A DNA stretch of 49,286 nt from Betaproteobacteria bacterium (GCA_016868055.1 VGHX01000012.1:1-49286); one strand, 5' to 3'; shown: positions 1 to 11,168, numbered from the stretch's first letter. Notes: generated from the sequence alone by a model not told the origin. A program made the numbers and translations.

Positions 1-145
1 TCCAGAACACCAACGTCAGCGCAACGAAATCAGGTACCCAGCTCCAACCGCCCCAAGGGAACAGGTTTAGAAAAAATGCAGCCAGCAAGCTAAACGCAAT
101 GAACCCCGGGCTCACGGGCAACAGAATGTTCTGGCGATCCATCAT
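1..145 (-). CDS. mreD: MreD, rod shape-determining membrane protein (partial, runs off left edge)
   Basis: Only the first 48 or so codons are inside the window. The reverse strand reads MMDRQNILLPVSPGF followed by a hydrophobic stretch, then LNLFPWGGW and PDFVALTLVFW. This is the usual start of betaproteobacterial MreD: a first membrane helix and the PDF-x-AL-x-LVFW signature. Its ATG (145-143) overlaps the mreC TGA (147-145), so translation is probably coupled. A second ATG follows immediately. MreD is an inner-membrane partner of MreC and MreB in the elongasome that directs lateral cell-wall growth. The C-terminal part cannot be judged. Confidence 0.85.
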   Translation of the reverse strand, partial: MMDRQNILLPVSPGFIAFSLLAAFFLNLFPWGGWSWVPDFVALTLVFW

Positions 146-1056
146 CAGTCAGCACCCTCCCTGCGTGCGCGGCGCGGCCTATCCGAGTTGCTATTCTCTG
201 GCGGGGGTGGCGGTGGCATCGCCGCCGGATCACCTAACAGCACCAACAATTGCCGGTGCCGGGACACGCCCGCTGCCGGTTGACACAAGATGCGCGCGAA
301 AGCATCGGGCGTTTTTGTGTCCACTGCCATGACGGTTGCCACCGCCAGCCCGGCCGGGTAGACACCATCAATGCCCGAGGTGGTCAGCACGTCGCCCGGC
401 TGGATGTCAGCATTCGATGCCATGAAGCGAAGCTCTAATTCACCGGTTTGACCGCGACCATAAGCGACACTACGCACGCCACTGCGCAAGACTTGCACTG
501 GTATCGCGTGCTCTTTGTCGGTGAGTAGCGTAATTTCGGATGTAAATGGAAACACCCGAGTCACCTGCCCCACCACACCAAGATCATCGATCACAGGATG
601 TCCCGGCTTGATACCGTGTGAGTCACCGCGATCAATGATGACCTTGCGCGAGAATGGGTCACGGGCGTCGTACAAGATCTCGCTCATGACGGTCTTGAGC
701 TGAGTGCGCTCGGAAGCGTCGAGCAGTTTGCGCAAGTAAGCGTTCTCGGCCTGAAGCTGACGGCTCTGCTGCAACAGCTGCGCGTTCAACACCTGCTGCT
801 CGCGCATCTGACGGTTTTCGTCTTTTAACGAGGCGAGTGAAGCAAAGTAATCGGTGGTGGCGAAGAATACATCGCGCGGTAACATGGCCACTACCTGCAC
901 CGGGTACAAAGCGACGCCGACTGCCTGACGGATTGCAGCGAGCGCTTTGAAGCGCGAATCGGCCATCAACAAACCGACCGCAATCAGTGCGAATAGCAGC
1001 ATCTTGGCGCGCGCTGAGGCACCTTGCTTGAACAGTGGCGGTGGACTGTATTCCAT
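145..1056 (-). CDS. mreC: MreC, rod shape-determining protein
   Basis: About 303 residues, normal for the family. The N-terminus MEYSPPPLFKQG is the typical betaproteobacterial MreC start. A single membrane helix follows (about residues 18-35), then a periplasmic coiled coil (about 65-110), then the beta-barrel core with ILYDARDPFSRKVIIDRG and VIDDLGVVGQV. The tail is rich in Pro, Ser and Arg. A longer frame opens at a GTG nine bases upstream (1065), but the ATG at 1056 fits family starts better. MreC links cytoplasmic MreB to the periplasmic cell-wall synthases. It lies between mreB and mreD in the standard order, 107 bases after mreB and overlapping mreD by one base. Confidence 0.95.
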   Translation of the reverse strand: MEYSPPPLFKQGASARAKMLLFALIAVGLLMADSRFKALAAIRQAVGVALYPVQVVAMLPRDVFFATTDYFASLASLKDENRQMREQQVLNAQLLQQSRQLQAENAYLRKLLDASERTQLKTVMSEILYDARDPFSRKVIIDRGDSHGIKPGHPVIDDLGVVGQVTRVFPFTSEITLLTDKEHAIPVQVLRSGVRSVAYGRGQTGELELRFMASNADIQPGDVLTTSGIDGVYPAGLAVATVMAVDTKTPDAFARILCQPAAGVSRHRQLLVLLGDPAAMPPPPPPENSNSDRPRRARREGAD

Positions 1057-1163
1057 CAAATGCACATGACGAGAAAATCAGCGCCCAACCGACACGACGG
1101 CGCCGAGGCTGACTCGGTAACTGATGGGGGCCGCTGCATACTCACTCTGGCGCGGCCCTTCAC

Positions 1164-2294
<1,131 letters not shown>

Positions 2295-2315
2295 TTATTT
2301 AACTTACCATTCTAC

Positions 2316-2344
2316 CTTATAATCCGTATGAAATTGGCTGCCAG
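2316..2344 (-). promoter_or_regulatory. Candidate sigma-70 promoter for mreBCD in the mreB-gatC gap
   Basis: The divergent gap 2208-2558 holds no gene. On the minus strand a CTGGCA (-35, 2339-2344) and TATAAG (-10, 2316-2321) are separated by 17 bases, about 100 bases upstream of mreB. The same AT-rich patch reads TATAAT (2318-2323) on the plus strand, but no good -35 lies at the right distance, so a gatC promoter there is less certain. Small open frames around 2400-2640 lack coding character. Confidence 0.4.
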
Positions 2345-2558
2345 AAACCCGGAATCGCCCGTATTTCCTCAGCTTTCTTTAGCGAAAACAGACGCCGACT
2401 GATGCGCCGATCGCGCCAGTGCCCATCGGCGAAATTGCAACGCACAAGCCATCGATACTGCGCTACTTCCGCATCTCGCCCCTGCCCTTGCGCCGCTCGC
2501 CAGTCGCACGAATTGTCATTTTTGAACCCTATTCACCCGCAATCTGCCTCGCTATCCC

Positions 2559-2861
2559 ATGTCCCTCTCCCTTTCCGACATCGCGAGACTCGCGAAACTT
2601 GCGCAACTTGATCTGTCGGCGCAGCAGTCCGCCGACACGCTGACCAAGCTGAACGATATCTTCGCTCTGGTCGAGCAAATGAAAGCGGTCGATACCAGCG
2701 GCATTGAGCCGCTTGCTCACCCGGTGGCCGTGTGGCGCGATGATCTGGCCATGCGACTACGCGATGATCGGGTCACCGAACCCAATCGCCGAGACGATTA
2801 CCAGCAACCCGCTCCCAGCGTGCAAGACGGCTTGTATCTCGTACCCAAAGTGATCGAGTAA
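2559..2861 (+). CDS. gatC: GatC, Asp/Glu-tRNA amidotransferase subunit C
   Basis: 100 residues, the family length. [20 protein letters not shown] is the helical start of GatC, and the region around residue 50 reads IEPLAHPV. The tail [22 protein letters not shown] matches the conserved segment that clamps GatA and GatB together. The subunit stabilises the GatCAB complex, which converts misacylated Glu-tRNA(Gln) and Asp-tRNA(Asn) to the correct amidated forms. First gene of gatCAB. Confidence 0.95.
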   Translation: MSLSLSDIARLAKLAQLDLSAQQSADTLTKLNDIFALVEQMKAVDTSGIEPLAHPVAVWRDDLAMRLRDDRVTEPNRRDDYQQPAPSVQDGLYLVPKVIE

Positions 2862-2933
2862 GCCCCCTCCATTCAAGCTGCTCGACGCACACACAGCCCT
2901 CTGCCAGGCGAACCTCGCGATCAAGAAACACGC

Positions 2934-4385
2934 ATGCAAACACTTAAACAATTGTCAGCGCTGCTGAAAAGCAAACAACTCTCCGCCACCGAACTGGCGC
3001 AGTCTTACCTCGACCGCATCACCAGCAGCGACCTGAATGCATTCATCAGCGTGAACCCTGAGCAGACTTTGGCGCAGGCGAAACAAGCAGATGCTCGTCT
3101 CGCCAACGGTGACGCAGGCGAATTGATCGGCTTGCCTATCGCGCACAAAGATATTTTCGTCACCTGCGGCTCGCCCTCCACCGCCGGCTCGAAGATGCTT
3201 TCCGGCTACAACAGCCCATTTGATGCGAGTGTGGTGGAACAGTTCCGCACGGCAGGTATGGTCACGCTAGGAAAATTGAACTGTGATGAATTTGCCATGG
3301 GCTCATCGAATGAAAATTCATTCTTCGGGCCGGTGAAAAATCCTTGGGACAGATCCGCGGTGCCCGGTGGTTCATCGGGTGGATCCGCCGCCGCAGTGGC
3401 GGGCGGGTTGGCCCCCGCCGCGACCGGCACCGACACCGGCGGCTCGATTCGTCAGCCCGCCGCGCTGTGCGGTATCACCGGTATCAAGCCCACCTATGGC
3501 CGTGTCTCGCGCTACGGCATGATCGCTTTCGCTTCATCGCTTGATCAGGGCGGACCTATGGCGTGGACGGCTGAGGATTGCGCACTGTTGCTCAACGCAA
3601 TGACCGCTTACGACCCGCGCGATGCTACCTGTATTGAGAGTGATGCTGAAGATTTCACGCGTCACTTAGGCGATTCACTCAAGGGCTTGAAAATCGGACT
3701 ACCCAAAGAATATTTTGGTGATGGCCTTGCTGGGGATGTGCGTGCTGCAATCGAAGCCGCGTTGAAAGAATTTGAAAAGCTTGGTGCAACGCTGGTTGAT
3801 GTGTCGCTACCGAAAACCGCGATGTCGATACCGGCGTATTACGTGATTGCACCCGCTGAGGCGTCATCGAATCTGAGCCGTTTTGATGGCGTGCGCTACG
3901 GGCATCGCGCGAAGGATTACGCGGACCTGAGTGATATGTACCGCAAATCGCGCGCCGAGGGCTTTGGTGACGAGGTAAAAAGGCGCATCCTGATCGGCGC
4001 GTATGTACTGTCGCACGGTTATTACGACGCCTACTATTTGCAAGCCCAAAAAATTCGTCGTCTGATTGCCAACGACTTCCAGCAGGCTTTTGCGTCGTGC
4101 GATGTGATCATGGGTCCGGTTGCACCGACCGTGGCCTGGGACTTGGGCGCGCGCGTGAATGATCCGGTCGCTAACTATCTGGCTGATGTCTACACGTTAT
4201 CAACCAGCCTGGCGGGCTTGCCGGGTATGTCGATTCCCTGCGGGTTCGGTCAAGGTGAAAAAAATGCGCACCGCCCGGTCGGGCTGCAATTGATCGGAAA
4301 TTATTTTAATGAGGCGAAGTTGCTGAATGTAGCGCACCAGTTTCAGCTTGCCACCGACTGGCACACCCGCCGTCCCGCTGTCTGA
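2934..4385 (+). CDS. gatA: GatA, amidotransferase subunit A (amidase)
   Basis: 483 residues, amidase-signature family. The Ser-cis-Ser-Lys triad can be placed: Lys72 in IAHKD, Ser147 in the GGSSGGS loop and Ser171 in [12 protein letters not shown], with the 75- and 24-residue spacings of known GatA. The enzyme hydrolyses glutamine and passes ammonia through a tunnel to GatB. It follows gatC after 72 bases and precedes gatB closely. Confidence 0.97.
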   Translation: MQTLKQLSALLKSKQLSATELAQSYLDRITSSDLNAFISVNPEQTLAQAKQADARLANGDAGELIGLPIAHKDIFVTCGSPSTAGSKMLSGYNSPFDASVVEQFRTAGMVTLGKLNCDEFAMGSSNENSFFGPVKNPWDRSAVPGGSSGGSAAAVAGGLAPAATGTDTGGSIRQPAALCGITGIKPTYGRVSRYGMIAFASSLDQGGPMAWTAEDCALLLNAMTAYDPRDATCIESDAEDFTRHLGDSLKGLKIGLPKEYFGDGLAGDVRAAIEAALKEFEKLGATLVDVSLPKTAMSIPAYYVIAPAEASSNLSRFDGVRYGHRAKDYADLSDMYRKSRAEGFGDEVKRRILIGAYVLSHGYYDAYYLQAQKIRRLIANDFQQAFASCDVIMGPVAPTVAWDLGARVNDPVANYLADVYTLSTSLAGLPGMSIPCGFGQGEKNAHRPVGLQLIGNYFNEAKLLNVAHQFQLATDWHTRRPAV

Positions 4386-4399
4386 AAGGATGAATGATC

Positions 4400-5857
4400 A
4401 TGCAATGGGAAGTCGTGATCGGTCTTGAGACACACACACAACTCACCACCGAATCAAAAATTTTTAGCGGCGCGCCGACCGCGTTTGGCGCAGCACCGAA
4501 TACACAAGCCTGTCCGGTTGATTTGGCGTTGCCAGGTGTGCTCCCGGTATTAAACAAAGGAGCGGTCGAGCGCGCGATTCAGTTCGGTCTGGCGATCGGC
4601 GCCCATATTGCGCCGCGATCGATTTTTGCGCGCAAAAATTATTTTTATCCCGATCTGCCGAAGGGCTATCAAATTAGCCAGTATGAAATTCCGGTGGTAC
4701 ACGGCGGCACCATCAGCTTCGTGCTGGAGAAAGATGGTCAGTCAGAGGTAAAAACGGTACACCTGACCCGTGCCCATTTGGAAGAAGATGCGGGTAAGTC
4801 GCTGCACGAGGATTATCACGGCATGACCGGGATTGATCTCAACCGTGCCGGCACGCCCTTGCTGGAGATAGTCACTGAGCCGGACATGCGTAGCGCGGCT
4901 GAAGCGGTCGCCTATGCCAAGGCGCTTCACTCACTCGTGGTGTGGCTCGGCGTCTGTGACGGCAATATGCAAGAAGGCTCGTTCCGCTGCGATGCGAACG
5001 TGTCGGTGCGTCCGGCCGGACAAAAAGAATACGGTACCCGCTGTGAAATAAAGAATTTGAACTCGTTCCGCTTTCTGGAGGAAGCCATTAACTACGAAGT
5101 ACGTCGTCAAATCGAATTGATTGAAGACGGCGGCAGCGTGGTGCAGGAAACGCGGCTATACGATCCGGACAAAAAAGAGACCCGCTCAATGCGCAGCAAG
5201 GAAGATGCGATGGACTATCGCTACTTCCCTGATCCGGATTTGCCGCCGCTGATGATCGCGCAAGAATGGATAGACCGCGTCAAGGCCTCGTTACCGGAAC
5301 TACCCGGCGCGATGCGCGAGCGTTTCGTGAAGGATTATCAGCTGCCCGAGTATGACGCTATGGTGCTGACGCAATCAAAAGCGATGGCAGCCTATTTCGA
5401 AGCCGTCGTCGCTGTGGCTGGCAGGGAACAGGCAAAGCCCGCTGCGAACTGGTTGATGGGGGATGTATCGTCCACCCTCAACCGCGAAGGTATTGATATT
5501 GCTGCTTCACCCGTCAGTGCTGAACAGCTATCGCTGCTGTTAAAGCGACTTGCTGATGGCACCATCTCGAACAAAATTGCGAAGGAAGTTTTCAGCGCGA
5601 TGTGGGAAGCGAAATCGTCGTCTGCAACACTGGCTGACGAGCTGATTGAATCCAAAGGCCTGAAGCAGATTTCTGATACCGGCGCGCTTGAGAAGATCGT
5701 CGACGAGGTATTGGCGGCTAACGAAAAATCCGTTGAAGAGTACAAGGCCGGTAAAGAAAAAGCCTTCAACGCGCTGATTGGTCAGGCGATGAAGGCGAGC
5801 AAGGGCAAGGCGAACCCTGCGCAGCTGACTGAGCTACTGAAGCAGAAGTTGGGCTGA
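4400..5857 (+). CDS. gatB: GatB, amidotransferase subunit B (tRNA-binding kinase)
   Basis: 485 residues from the start used here. The N-terminus [15 protein letters not shown] is the GatB signature, followed by [19 protein letters not shown] and [15 protein letters not shown] in the cradle domain. The C-terminal helical YqeY-like domain contacts tRNA. An AAAGGA ribosome binding site at 4385-4390 is 9 bases from the ATG at 4400 but only 3 from the ATG at 4394, so 4400 is preferred. GatB phosphorylates the mischarged glutamyl or aspartyl-tRNA and amidates it with ammonia from GatA. Confidence 0.97.
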   Translation: MQWEVVIGLETHTQLTTESKIFSGAPTAFGAAPNTQACPVDLALPGVLPVLNKGAVERAIQFGLAIGAHIAPRSIFARKNYFYPDLPKGYQISQYEIPVVHGGTISFVLEKDGQSEVKTVHLTRAHLEEDAGKSLHEDYHGMTGIDLNRAGTPLLEIVTEPDMRSAAEAVAYAKALHSLVVWLGVCDGNMQEGSFRCDANVSVRPAGQKEYGTRCEIKNLNSFRFLEEAINYEVRRQIELIEDGGSVVQETRLYDPDKKETRSMRSKEDAMDYRYFPDPDLPPLMIAQEWIDRVKASLPELPGAMRERFVKDYQLPEYDAMVLTQSKAMAAYFEAVVAVAGREQAKPAANWLMGDVSSTLNREGIDIAASPVSAEQLSLLLKRLADGTISNKIAKEVFSAMWEAKSSSATLADELIESKGLKQISDTGALEKIVDEVLAANEKSVEEYKAGKEKAFNALIGQAMKASKGKANPAQLTELLKQKLG

Positions 5858-6033
5858 AGTACGACGCCAAGTCAGGCCATCACGTCTAGGTGAAATCGTC
5901 TTCTCGCTGATGGCGAATTGCGATGCATTTTCAGCTAGAGTGCTACACGATGTACCAATGGCATACCCGGTGCGGAACACCATAATTCACGCGGTAACAA
6001 CAGGGCTGTCTCGATGTTATTCATGGACCTCTC

Positions 6034-7200
6034 ATGCAGCCCATATCAGGAACACCTGCCGCCGCCCCTTCCTCTGTGCCCGCCCCCACGCAAACGGTAT
6101 CGTTAAAGCAAAACAGCGAAAACACCGCATCGGATAAAGCAGGCGAATCGATCGTAATCAGGCACAGCGAGAGGAAAGACAACCCACTGCCCATATCTGA
6201 TTCCGTCGGATTCGCCACCCCATCGTATACCGAGCCCTCACTGCAAGTGCGTAGCGCGGCAGGGCCTAATACCGCGACAGCAATTAATACCGAACCTAAA
6301 ATGCTTGCTGAAGGTGTATATATCGGTGAAGGCCGGGCCGAGAGTGGTGAAAAAGTATTTCTCAGGATGGAGCGGGTTACCCTAACCAACAAGCCTCTTT
6401 GGGAAAAATATCTTCAAAACACTCAGTCTCTGACCCAAGATACCCGCTCAGCCTTGACCTATGCCATGCGTCACACAAAAAAAATCAAGGGTGCTGATGG
6501 CGAAGTCTGTTTTATCAATGACCAATTTCGCGAGCTGGAGAAGTCTCTTGGCCTGAGCGAAAAAGAGTTTAATACTTTTATCAATCTGATTGGGAAAAAC
6601 GGCTTTTACTGGGCACCAGAAAATAAAGCCAGAATAAAATCTTTGACGACCACTTACGCCGGAGCCAACCATCTCAGACTCGACACTGGAGGGCAACACT
6701 ACGTTGTTTATGCTTCGAAAACAGCGCAATTCCAAATACCTGGTGGGAACGACATACTGGCTATTTCCGATCCCCTGACCCTTAAGCAATATAACGATCT
6801 GTACAATAATCTATTGATTTGCGTCGGCGTGGATTTCCCTGATGGCGATTACATGCATAGCAAAGGTATGTTCAGAAATCCCACCAGCACCATTGAAAAA
6901 ACTCACAAAGGTTTGTCGATGGTTCTGCGCGGATTTAGCGGGGCAGTCGCGCAAAAATTTTTCCCGGGGAAAAACAGCTTATCGTGCAAACCCCTGTCGT
7001 CCATGCAATACATGATTTCCTCTTCATTGCAGCCGGAGGACTATAGCGTTGTCGGGCGCTCCCATGAACAGGTACTTAGCGAAGCTGCGGATTCGCTCCG
7101 CGATGGCAATGTCTTTGAAATGCCGAATACGTCGATCAAGCTCAGCGCGCTTGACCGGTTTTATCGGAATCACGCATCGACCACAGAACGGAATGAATAG
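6034..7200 (+). CDS. Unrecognised 388-residue protein, possibly secreted
   Basis: I do not recognise this gene. Residues 1-90 are Ser/Thr/Pro/Ala-rich with no hydrophobic signal peptide and look disordered. From about residue 92 (LAEGVYIGEGRAESGEKVFLRMERV) to the end it is a mixed, apparently globular domain with no membrane segments. Visible patches include KSLGLSEKEFNTFINLIGKNGFYW, GGQHYVVYAS, KGMFRNPTS and KPLSSMQYMISSSL. It is richer in A/T and in Lys/Asn than its neighbours. It stands alone between gatB and the convergent pyrE, with no mobile-element genes. The ATG has no clear ribosome binding site. A disordered polar N-terminus plus one globular domain is common in type III or IV effectors, but no secretion genes are in view, so that is only a suggestion. 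The unbroken 1.17-kb frame makes it a likely real gene. Confidence 0.7.
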   Translation: MQPISGTPAAAPSSVPAPTQTVSLKQNSENTASDKAGESIVIRHSERKDNPLPISDSVGFATPSYTEPSLQVRSAAGPNTATAINTEPKMLAEGVYIGEGRAESGEKVFLRMERVTLTNKPLWEKYLQNTQSLTQDTRSALTYAMRHTKKIKGADGEVCFINDQFRELEKSLGLSEKEFNTFINLIGKNGFYWAPENKARIKSLTTTYAGANHLRLDTGGQHYVVYASKTAQFQIPGGNDILAISDPLTLKQYNDLYNNLLICVGVDFPDGDYMHSKGMFRNPTSTIEKTHKGLSMVLRGFSGAVAQKFFPGKNSLSCKPLSSMQYMISSSLQPEDYSVVGRSHEQVLSEAADSLRDGNVFEMPNTSIKLSALDRFYRNHASTTERNE

Positions 7201-7315
7201 TCTATGAGGCAGCGCGAAAACCAAGGCTTTGGTCGATTATCTGGCATGCATAATTCGCTGCGGCCGGCCATTTAGCCAAAGTGGGCGCGTCTGACACGGT
7301 CGCTACCACGATCAG

Positions 7316-7984
7316 TCATCCCTCAACGCCGTAGCGCTCACGATAAGCCGCCACTGCCGGCTTGAACTGCGCAAGTTCTGCGCTTGCGCCGGGGCCTGAC
7401 AGATAGGTAAATAAATCATTCAAATTCGCGATCGGGATGACCGGCATGCCGTAGCTTTGCTCGACTTCCTGAACTGCGGACAGCTGCGACAGCGCGCCCT
7501 CGGCGCCGCTTTTCTCCATGCGATCGAGCGCGATCAGCACGGCGCACGGCGTCGCGCCCTGATCGCGGATCAGCTGCACCGACTCGCGTACCGAGGTGCC
7601 TGCAGAGATCACGTCATCGATAATCACCACGCGACCTTCAAGCTTGGCGCCCACAATCGCGCCGCCTTCACCATGGTCTTTCGCTTCTTTGCGGTTGTAA
7701 GCGAACGGCACGTTGTGTCCTTTGGCCGCCAGCGCCACAGCGGTGGCGGATGCCAGGGTGATGCCCTTGTAGGCCGGGCCAAACAGCATATCGAAACCTG
7801 CACCCGAATCAATGAGCGTCTGCGCATAGAACTCAGCCAGCTTGCCCAGGCGCGCACCATCATTGAACAGGCCCGCGTTAAAGAAATAGGGTGAGTGACG
7901 TCCCGCCTTGGTCACAAACTCGCCAAAGCGAAGCACACCGGCGCTGACGGAAAACTCGATAAACTGCTGACGAAGCTGGCTCAT
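7316..7984 (-). CDS. pyrE: Orotate phosphoribosyltransferase
   Basis: 222 residues, the usual length. The PRPP-binding loop VVIIDDVISAGTS is at residues 119-131. GRHSPYFFNAG (about 28-38) and the catalytic-loop segment KEAKDHGEGG (99-108) are also typical. It makes orotidine 5'-phosphate from orotate and PRPP in pyrimidine synthesis, in the cytoplasm. It is divergent from xth. A possible -10 (TACAAT on the minus strand, 8053-8058) lies upstream without a convincing -35. Confidence 0.97.
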   Translation of the reverse strand: MSQLRQQFIEFSVSAGVLRFGEFVTKAGRHSPYFFNAGLFNDGARLGKLAEFYAQTLIDSGAGFDMLFGPAYKGITLASATAVALAAKGHNVPFAYNRKEAKDHGEGGAIVGAKLEGRVVIIDDVISAGTSVRESVQLIRDQGATPCAVLIALDRMEKSGAEGALSQLSAVQEVEQSYGMPVIPIANLNDLFTYLSGPGASAELAQFKPAVAAYRERYGVEG

Positions 7985-8109
7985 AATGACACTCGATGAA
8001 TGAAGCTGAATGAATAATCCTGAGTAAAGACAGCGGTTGAATCCAGTGGGTCATTGTAGCGCGATGCGATTCTTTGCCTGCTGTTACCACTGCGCGAAGT
8101 TAAGTATTT

Positions 8110-8154
8110 GATATAAAGCTAGGCGATACAAAGCTAGGCGATATAAAGCTATCC
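8110..8154. repeat. Three 15-bp tandem repeats in the pyrE-xth gap
   Basis: GATATAAAGCTAGGC (8110-8124), GATACAAAGCTAGGC (8125-8139) and GATATAAAGCTATCC (8140-8154) follow head to tail. The first two differ at one base and the third diverges in its last three. They lie between divergent genes, about 90 bases from the xth start and 125 from pyrE. They could be a replication-slippage product or a cluster of protein-binding sites. Confidence 0.8.
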
Positions 8155-8244
8155 GAACGAAAGCCATGTTATGAAAAGATATCTGAACCACAGCGGTCTG
8201 ACAAAAATCTTTTTACAAATAAGCACTGCACATACATACAAAGA

Positions 8245-9024
8245 ATGAAAATTATCTCCGCCAACCTCAACGGTATACGCTCAGCCGCCAAGAAAAACTT
8301 TTTTGATTGGATGGCCAAGCAAAATGCAAACTTTGTCTGCGTACAAGAGTTGAAAGCGCAGCAAGCCGATATGACGCCTGAATTTTTGGCGCCGCACGGA
8401 TTTCATGGTCATTTCCATTATGCAGAGAAAAAAGGCTATTCGGGCACGGGCGTGTATAGCCGCATCAAACCGAGCGCGGTGACCATCGGCTTTGGTCACG
8501 ACGAGTTCGACGCCGAGGGGCGATATGTGCAGTGCGACTTCGATGCGCTAACGGTCATTTCTCTGTACAGCCCCTCTGGCTCGTCGAGTGATGAGCGGCA
8601 GCAGGCGAAGTTTCGCTTCATGGATGTATTCCTGCCGCATTTGGAAAACTTGCAAAAGACCGGACGCGAAATCGTGATCTGCGGTGACTGGAATATCGCG
8701 CATAAAGAAATCGATTTAAAAAATTGGAAGAGCAATCAAAAAACCTCCGGCTTTTTGCCGGAAGAGCGCGCATGGATGAGCAAGCTGTTTGATGAGCTGG
8801 GCTGGTGCGATGTGTATAGACACCTTCACCCAGACAGCACCGGCGAGGCCTATACATGGTGGAGTAATCGCGGTCAGGCTTGGGCGAATAATGTCGGATG
8901 GCGTATCGACTATCACGTGGCGACGCCAAAGATCGCATCAAGTTCGACGGCGGCGGCTGTGTATAAAGAAGAGCGTTTTTCGGATCACGCACCACTGGTC
9001 ATTGAGTATGACTGGTCGTCATAG
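8245..9024 (+). CDS. xth: Exodeoxyribonuclease III / AP endonuclease
   Basis: 259 residues of the exonuclease-endonuclease-phosphatase fold. Metal and catalytic residues are visible: N7 in SANLNGIRS, E35 in VQELKA, the GDWNIAH motif (Asp and Asn) near residue 150, and the C-terminal SDHAPLV with D247 and H248. It cuts at abasic sites and trims 3' ends in base-excision repair. It is divergent from pyrE and convergent with ampG. The upstream region is AT-rich but I cannot assign a clear promoter. Confidence 0.95.
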   Translation: MKIISANLNGIRSAAKKNFFDWMAKQNANFVCVQELKAQQADMTPEFLAPHGFHGHFHYAEKKGYSGTGVYSRIKPSAVTIGFGHDEFDAEGRYVQCDFDALTVISLYSPSGSSSDERQQAKFRFMDVFLPHLENLQKTGREIVICGDWNIAHKEIDLKNWKSNQKTSGFLPEERAWMSKLFDELGWCDVYRHLHPDSTGEAYTWWSNRGQAWANNVGWRIDYHVATPKIASSSTAAAVYKEERFSDHAPLVIEYDWSS

Positions 9025-9109
9025 TTCAACTCGCTAGTAGCAATGTCAGTGTTGCTTTATCCGCGAACTTGAAAAAGCGCCTTCAATGGATATTGAGGAT
9101 GTCAGCGGT

Positions 9110-10426
9110 TTATGTTTCGCGCAACCTTTCAGTCCACGGCGCTATCTTTGGCAGTAGTAGCATGCCCGGTATTGCCAAGGCGAAGCAGACCAGAAAAAAA
9201 ACAAACCAACCGGTCTGCGCCACCATGAAGCCGGTGAGTGCATTAAAGAAGGTGCGCGGCACCGCAGCCAAGCTGGTGAATAGCGCAAACTGCGTGGCGG
9301 TGTAGCGCTGGTCGGTGGTGGTGGCGATGTAACCGGTAAATGCGGCTGTACCGAGCCCGACCGCAAATGCCTCCAAGCCAATCACGATGCCAAGCAATAC
9401 AGTGCTGGGTTCGGCTGCAAGCGCAATAGGGTCAGCGACCGCCCCGGAGCCTAATCCTACTTGCGCCAGTAACGCAAAGCCGAGAATCGCCACTGCTTGC
9501 AGTACGCCAAAAATCCAGAGCCCTCGATTAACGCCCGTCTTTTCCAGCCATATAGCACCGAGAATGCCGCCCGCCAAGCTGGCCCAAAGACCTGCATTCT
9601 TGGCTACCAAGCCGATTTGGGTGCGGGTATAACCAAGCTCCATATAAAACGGTGTGGCCAACGCCGTCGCCATTGAGTCACCGAGCTTGTACAGAAAAAT
9701 AAACGCCAGAATCAGCAGCGCGTGCGACCAACCGCTGCGCTGGATGAATTCACGGAATGGCTCAACCACCGCCTCGCGCAGGGTACGCGGCGGCGTACCG
9801 TAAATTGCAGGCTCACTGATAAGCAATGTCGTCAGAACACCAGGCAGCATGAACAAGGCGGTGATGCCAAACACCATTTGCCAGCTCATGAAGTCAGACA
9901 AAATCAGCGATAACGATCCGGGTATTAGCGTGGAGAGTTTGTAGGCATTGACAAACAGCGCCGTACCCGAGCCTTGCTCATGCTCGGTGAGTAGCTCGCG
10001 GCGGTAAGCATCCACCACAATATCCTGGCTGGCCGACAAGAACGCAACCACGCCCGCGAGTACAACAATAGCGCTCAGCTCAATCTGCGGCGAGAAAAAA
10101 CCGAAGCTCGTAATAGCAGCGAGCAGCGATAGCTGCGTTACCAACATCCAACCACGACGACGCCCGAGGAGTGGGATGTTGAAACGATCCATCAGTGGTG
10201 ACCAAAGGAATTTCCACGTATACGGAAAGCCCACTAAGGCAAACAGGCCAATTGATTTGAGATCAACTTGCTCTGCTTTTAGCCAGGCAGCTAACAAGTT
10301 GTAGAGCAAGAACAGCGGCAGACCGGAGCTGAAACCCAGCATGACGCAGATTGCCATCTTGCGATTTGCGTATCGATGCCAACCGCTCAAGGGCGCAGCT
10401 TGCGGCCCGGTGCTTGAATGATTCAT
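9110..10426 (-). CDS. ampG: AmpG-type muropeptide permease (MFS)
   Basis: 438 residues with about 12 membrane segments. The N-terminal MLGFSSGLPLFLLYNLLAAWLK and GFPYTWKFLWSPLMDR are strong AmpG signatures, as is the QDIVVDAYRRELL segment. AmpG imports GlcNAc-anhydro-muropeptides released during wall turnover, feeding recycling and, in some bacteria, beta-lactamase induction. Whether beta-lactamase genes exist here is not visible. It lies downstream of metXW on the same strand after a 136-base gap, and may be transcribed separately. Confidence 0.9.
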   Translation of the reverse strand: MNHSSTGPQAAPLSGWHRYANRKMAICVMLGFSSGLPLFLLYNLLAAWLKAEQVDLKSIGLFALVGFPYTWKFLWSPLMDRFNIPLLGRRRGWMLVTQLSLLAAITSFGFFSPQIELSAIVVLAGVVAFLSASQDIVVDAYRRELLTEHEQGSGTALFVNAYKLSTLIPGSLSLILSDFMSWQMVFGITALFMLPGVLTTLLISEPAIYGTPPRTLREAVVEPFREFIQRSGWSHALLILAFIFLYKLGDSMATALATPFYMELGYTRTQIGLVAKNAGLWASLAGGILGAIWLEKTGVNRGLWIFGVLQAVAILGFALLAQVGLGSGAVADPIALAAEPSTVLLGIVIGLEAFAVGLGTAAFTGYIATTTDQRYTATQFALFTSLAAVPRTFFNALTGFMVAQTGWFVFFLVCFALAIPGMLLLPKIAPWTERLRET

Positions 10427-10562
10427 CTGATTGCGCGCCTAATTACAGCGAAACAATTCAACGAGAATCCAGGCAAATTGTTTGGCACTGAATATCTCAG
10501 CAAATAATGCATCCGATGTTTTGATGATTTATTCGAGGTCTTAAGTGCTTTAGCGGTAGGCA

Positions 10563-11168
10563 TCATTGCTTACGCAGACGGAACACCGCGAGACTGCCAC
10601 GCCAGTGCGGCAGAAAACTCACCGGATTACCTTCCTCGCTCAGCGCGACAAAATCCACCACTTCTAACCCGACTTCTCGGGCCAGATCTTCAAAATCGCT
10701 AATGGTGGCGCAGCGCAAATTCGGGGTGTCATACCATTCGAAAGGCAAGCTCTCAGAGACCGGCATACGGCCCAGCATTAAAGATAGGCGATGCGGCCAA
10801 TACGCAAAATTGGGAAACGACACAATCGCCTCGCGACCGACACGCGTAATATCGCGCAGCACTGGCTCGACATGTTTCATCATCTGCAGCGCGGACAAGC
10901 AAAGCACTGTATCAAAGGCATCGTCGGCAAACATCGCCAGACCTTCTTCGATATTTTGCTGAATGACATGCACGTCGCGCTCCACGCAGCGAGGAATTTT
11001 GTCATCGTCGATTTCAACGCCGTAGCCGTTACATTGTTTTTTTTGCTGCAGATACGCCAGCATCTCACCGTCACCACAACCCAAATCGAGCACCCGCGCA
11101 TGCGGCGCAACCCAGTGCGCAATTAAAGCCAGATCGGCACGCAATCCGCTGATTGACGGCATGATCAT
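10563..11168 (-). CDS. metW: MetW, methionine biosynthesis methyltransferase-like protein
   Basis: 201 residues from the ATG at 11168, which overlaps the metX stop as ATGA (11168-11165). The longest frame would extend 16 residues back into metX and is not supported. The SAM-binding motif [14 protein letters not shown] is near the N-terminus, followed by a class I methyltransferase fold. MetW is encoded with MetX in many proteobacteria and is thought to be needed for full homoserine acyltransferase activity. The translational coupling supports this partnership. Confidence 0.95.
   Translation of the reverse strand: MIMPSISGLRADLALIAHWVAPHARVLDLGCGDGEMLAYLQQKKQCNGYGVEIDDDKIPRCVERDVHVIQQNIEEGLAMFADDAFDTVLCLSALQMMKHVEPVLRDITRVGREAIVSFPNFAYWPHRLSLMLGRMPVSESLPFEWYDTPNLRCATISDFEDLAREVGLEVVDFVALSEEGNPVSFLPHWRGSLAVFRLRKQ

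Noticed and set aside
5910-6137. 75-residue open frame before the orphan gene
   Set aside because: It overlaps the orphan's start in another frame, has no ribosome binding site and no coding character.
6034-7200. Naming the orphan as a known type III effector or RhoGAP
   Set aside because: Only short, vague resemblances were found, and no secretion genes or regulatory hrp-type box (TTCG-N16-TTCG) occur upstream.
7201-7315. Terminator between the orphan gene and pyrE
   Set aside because: Only a 5-bp ACCAA/TTGGT stem with a short T-run on the pyrE strand (about 7220-7235) is visible; too weak to call.
9025-9109. Terminator between convergent xth and ampG
   Set aside because: AGCAA/TTGCT with an 8-base loop (about 9039-9056) is the only stem and is too short.
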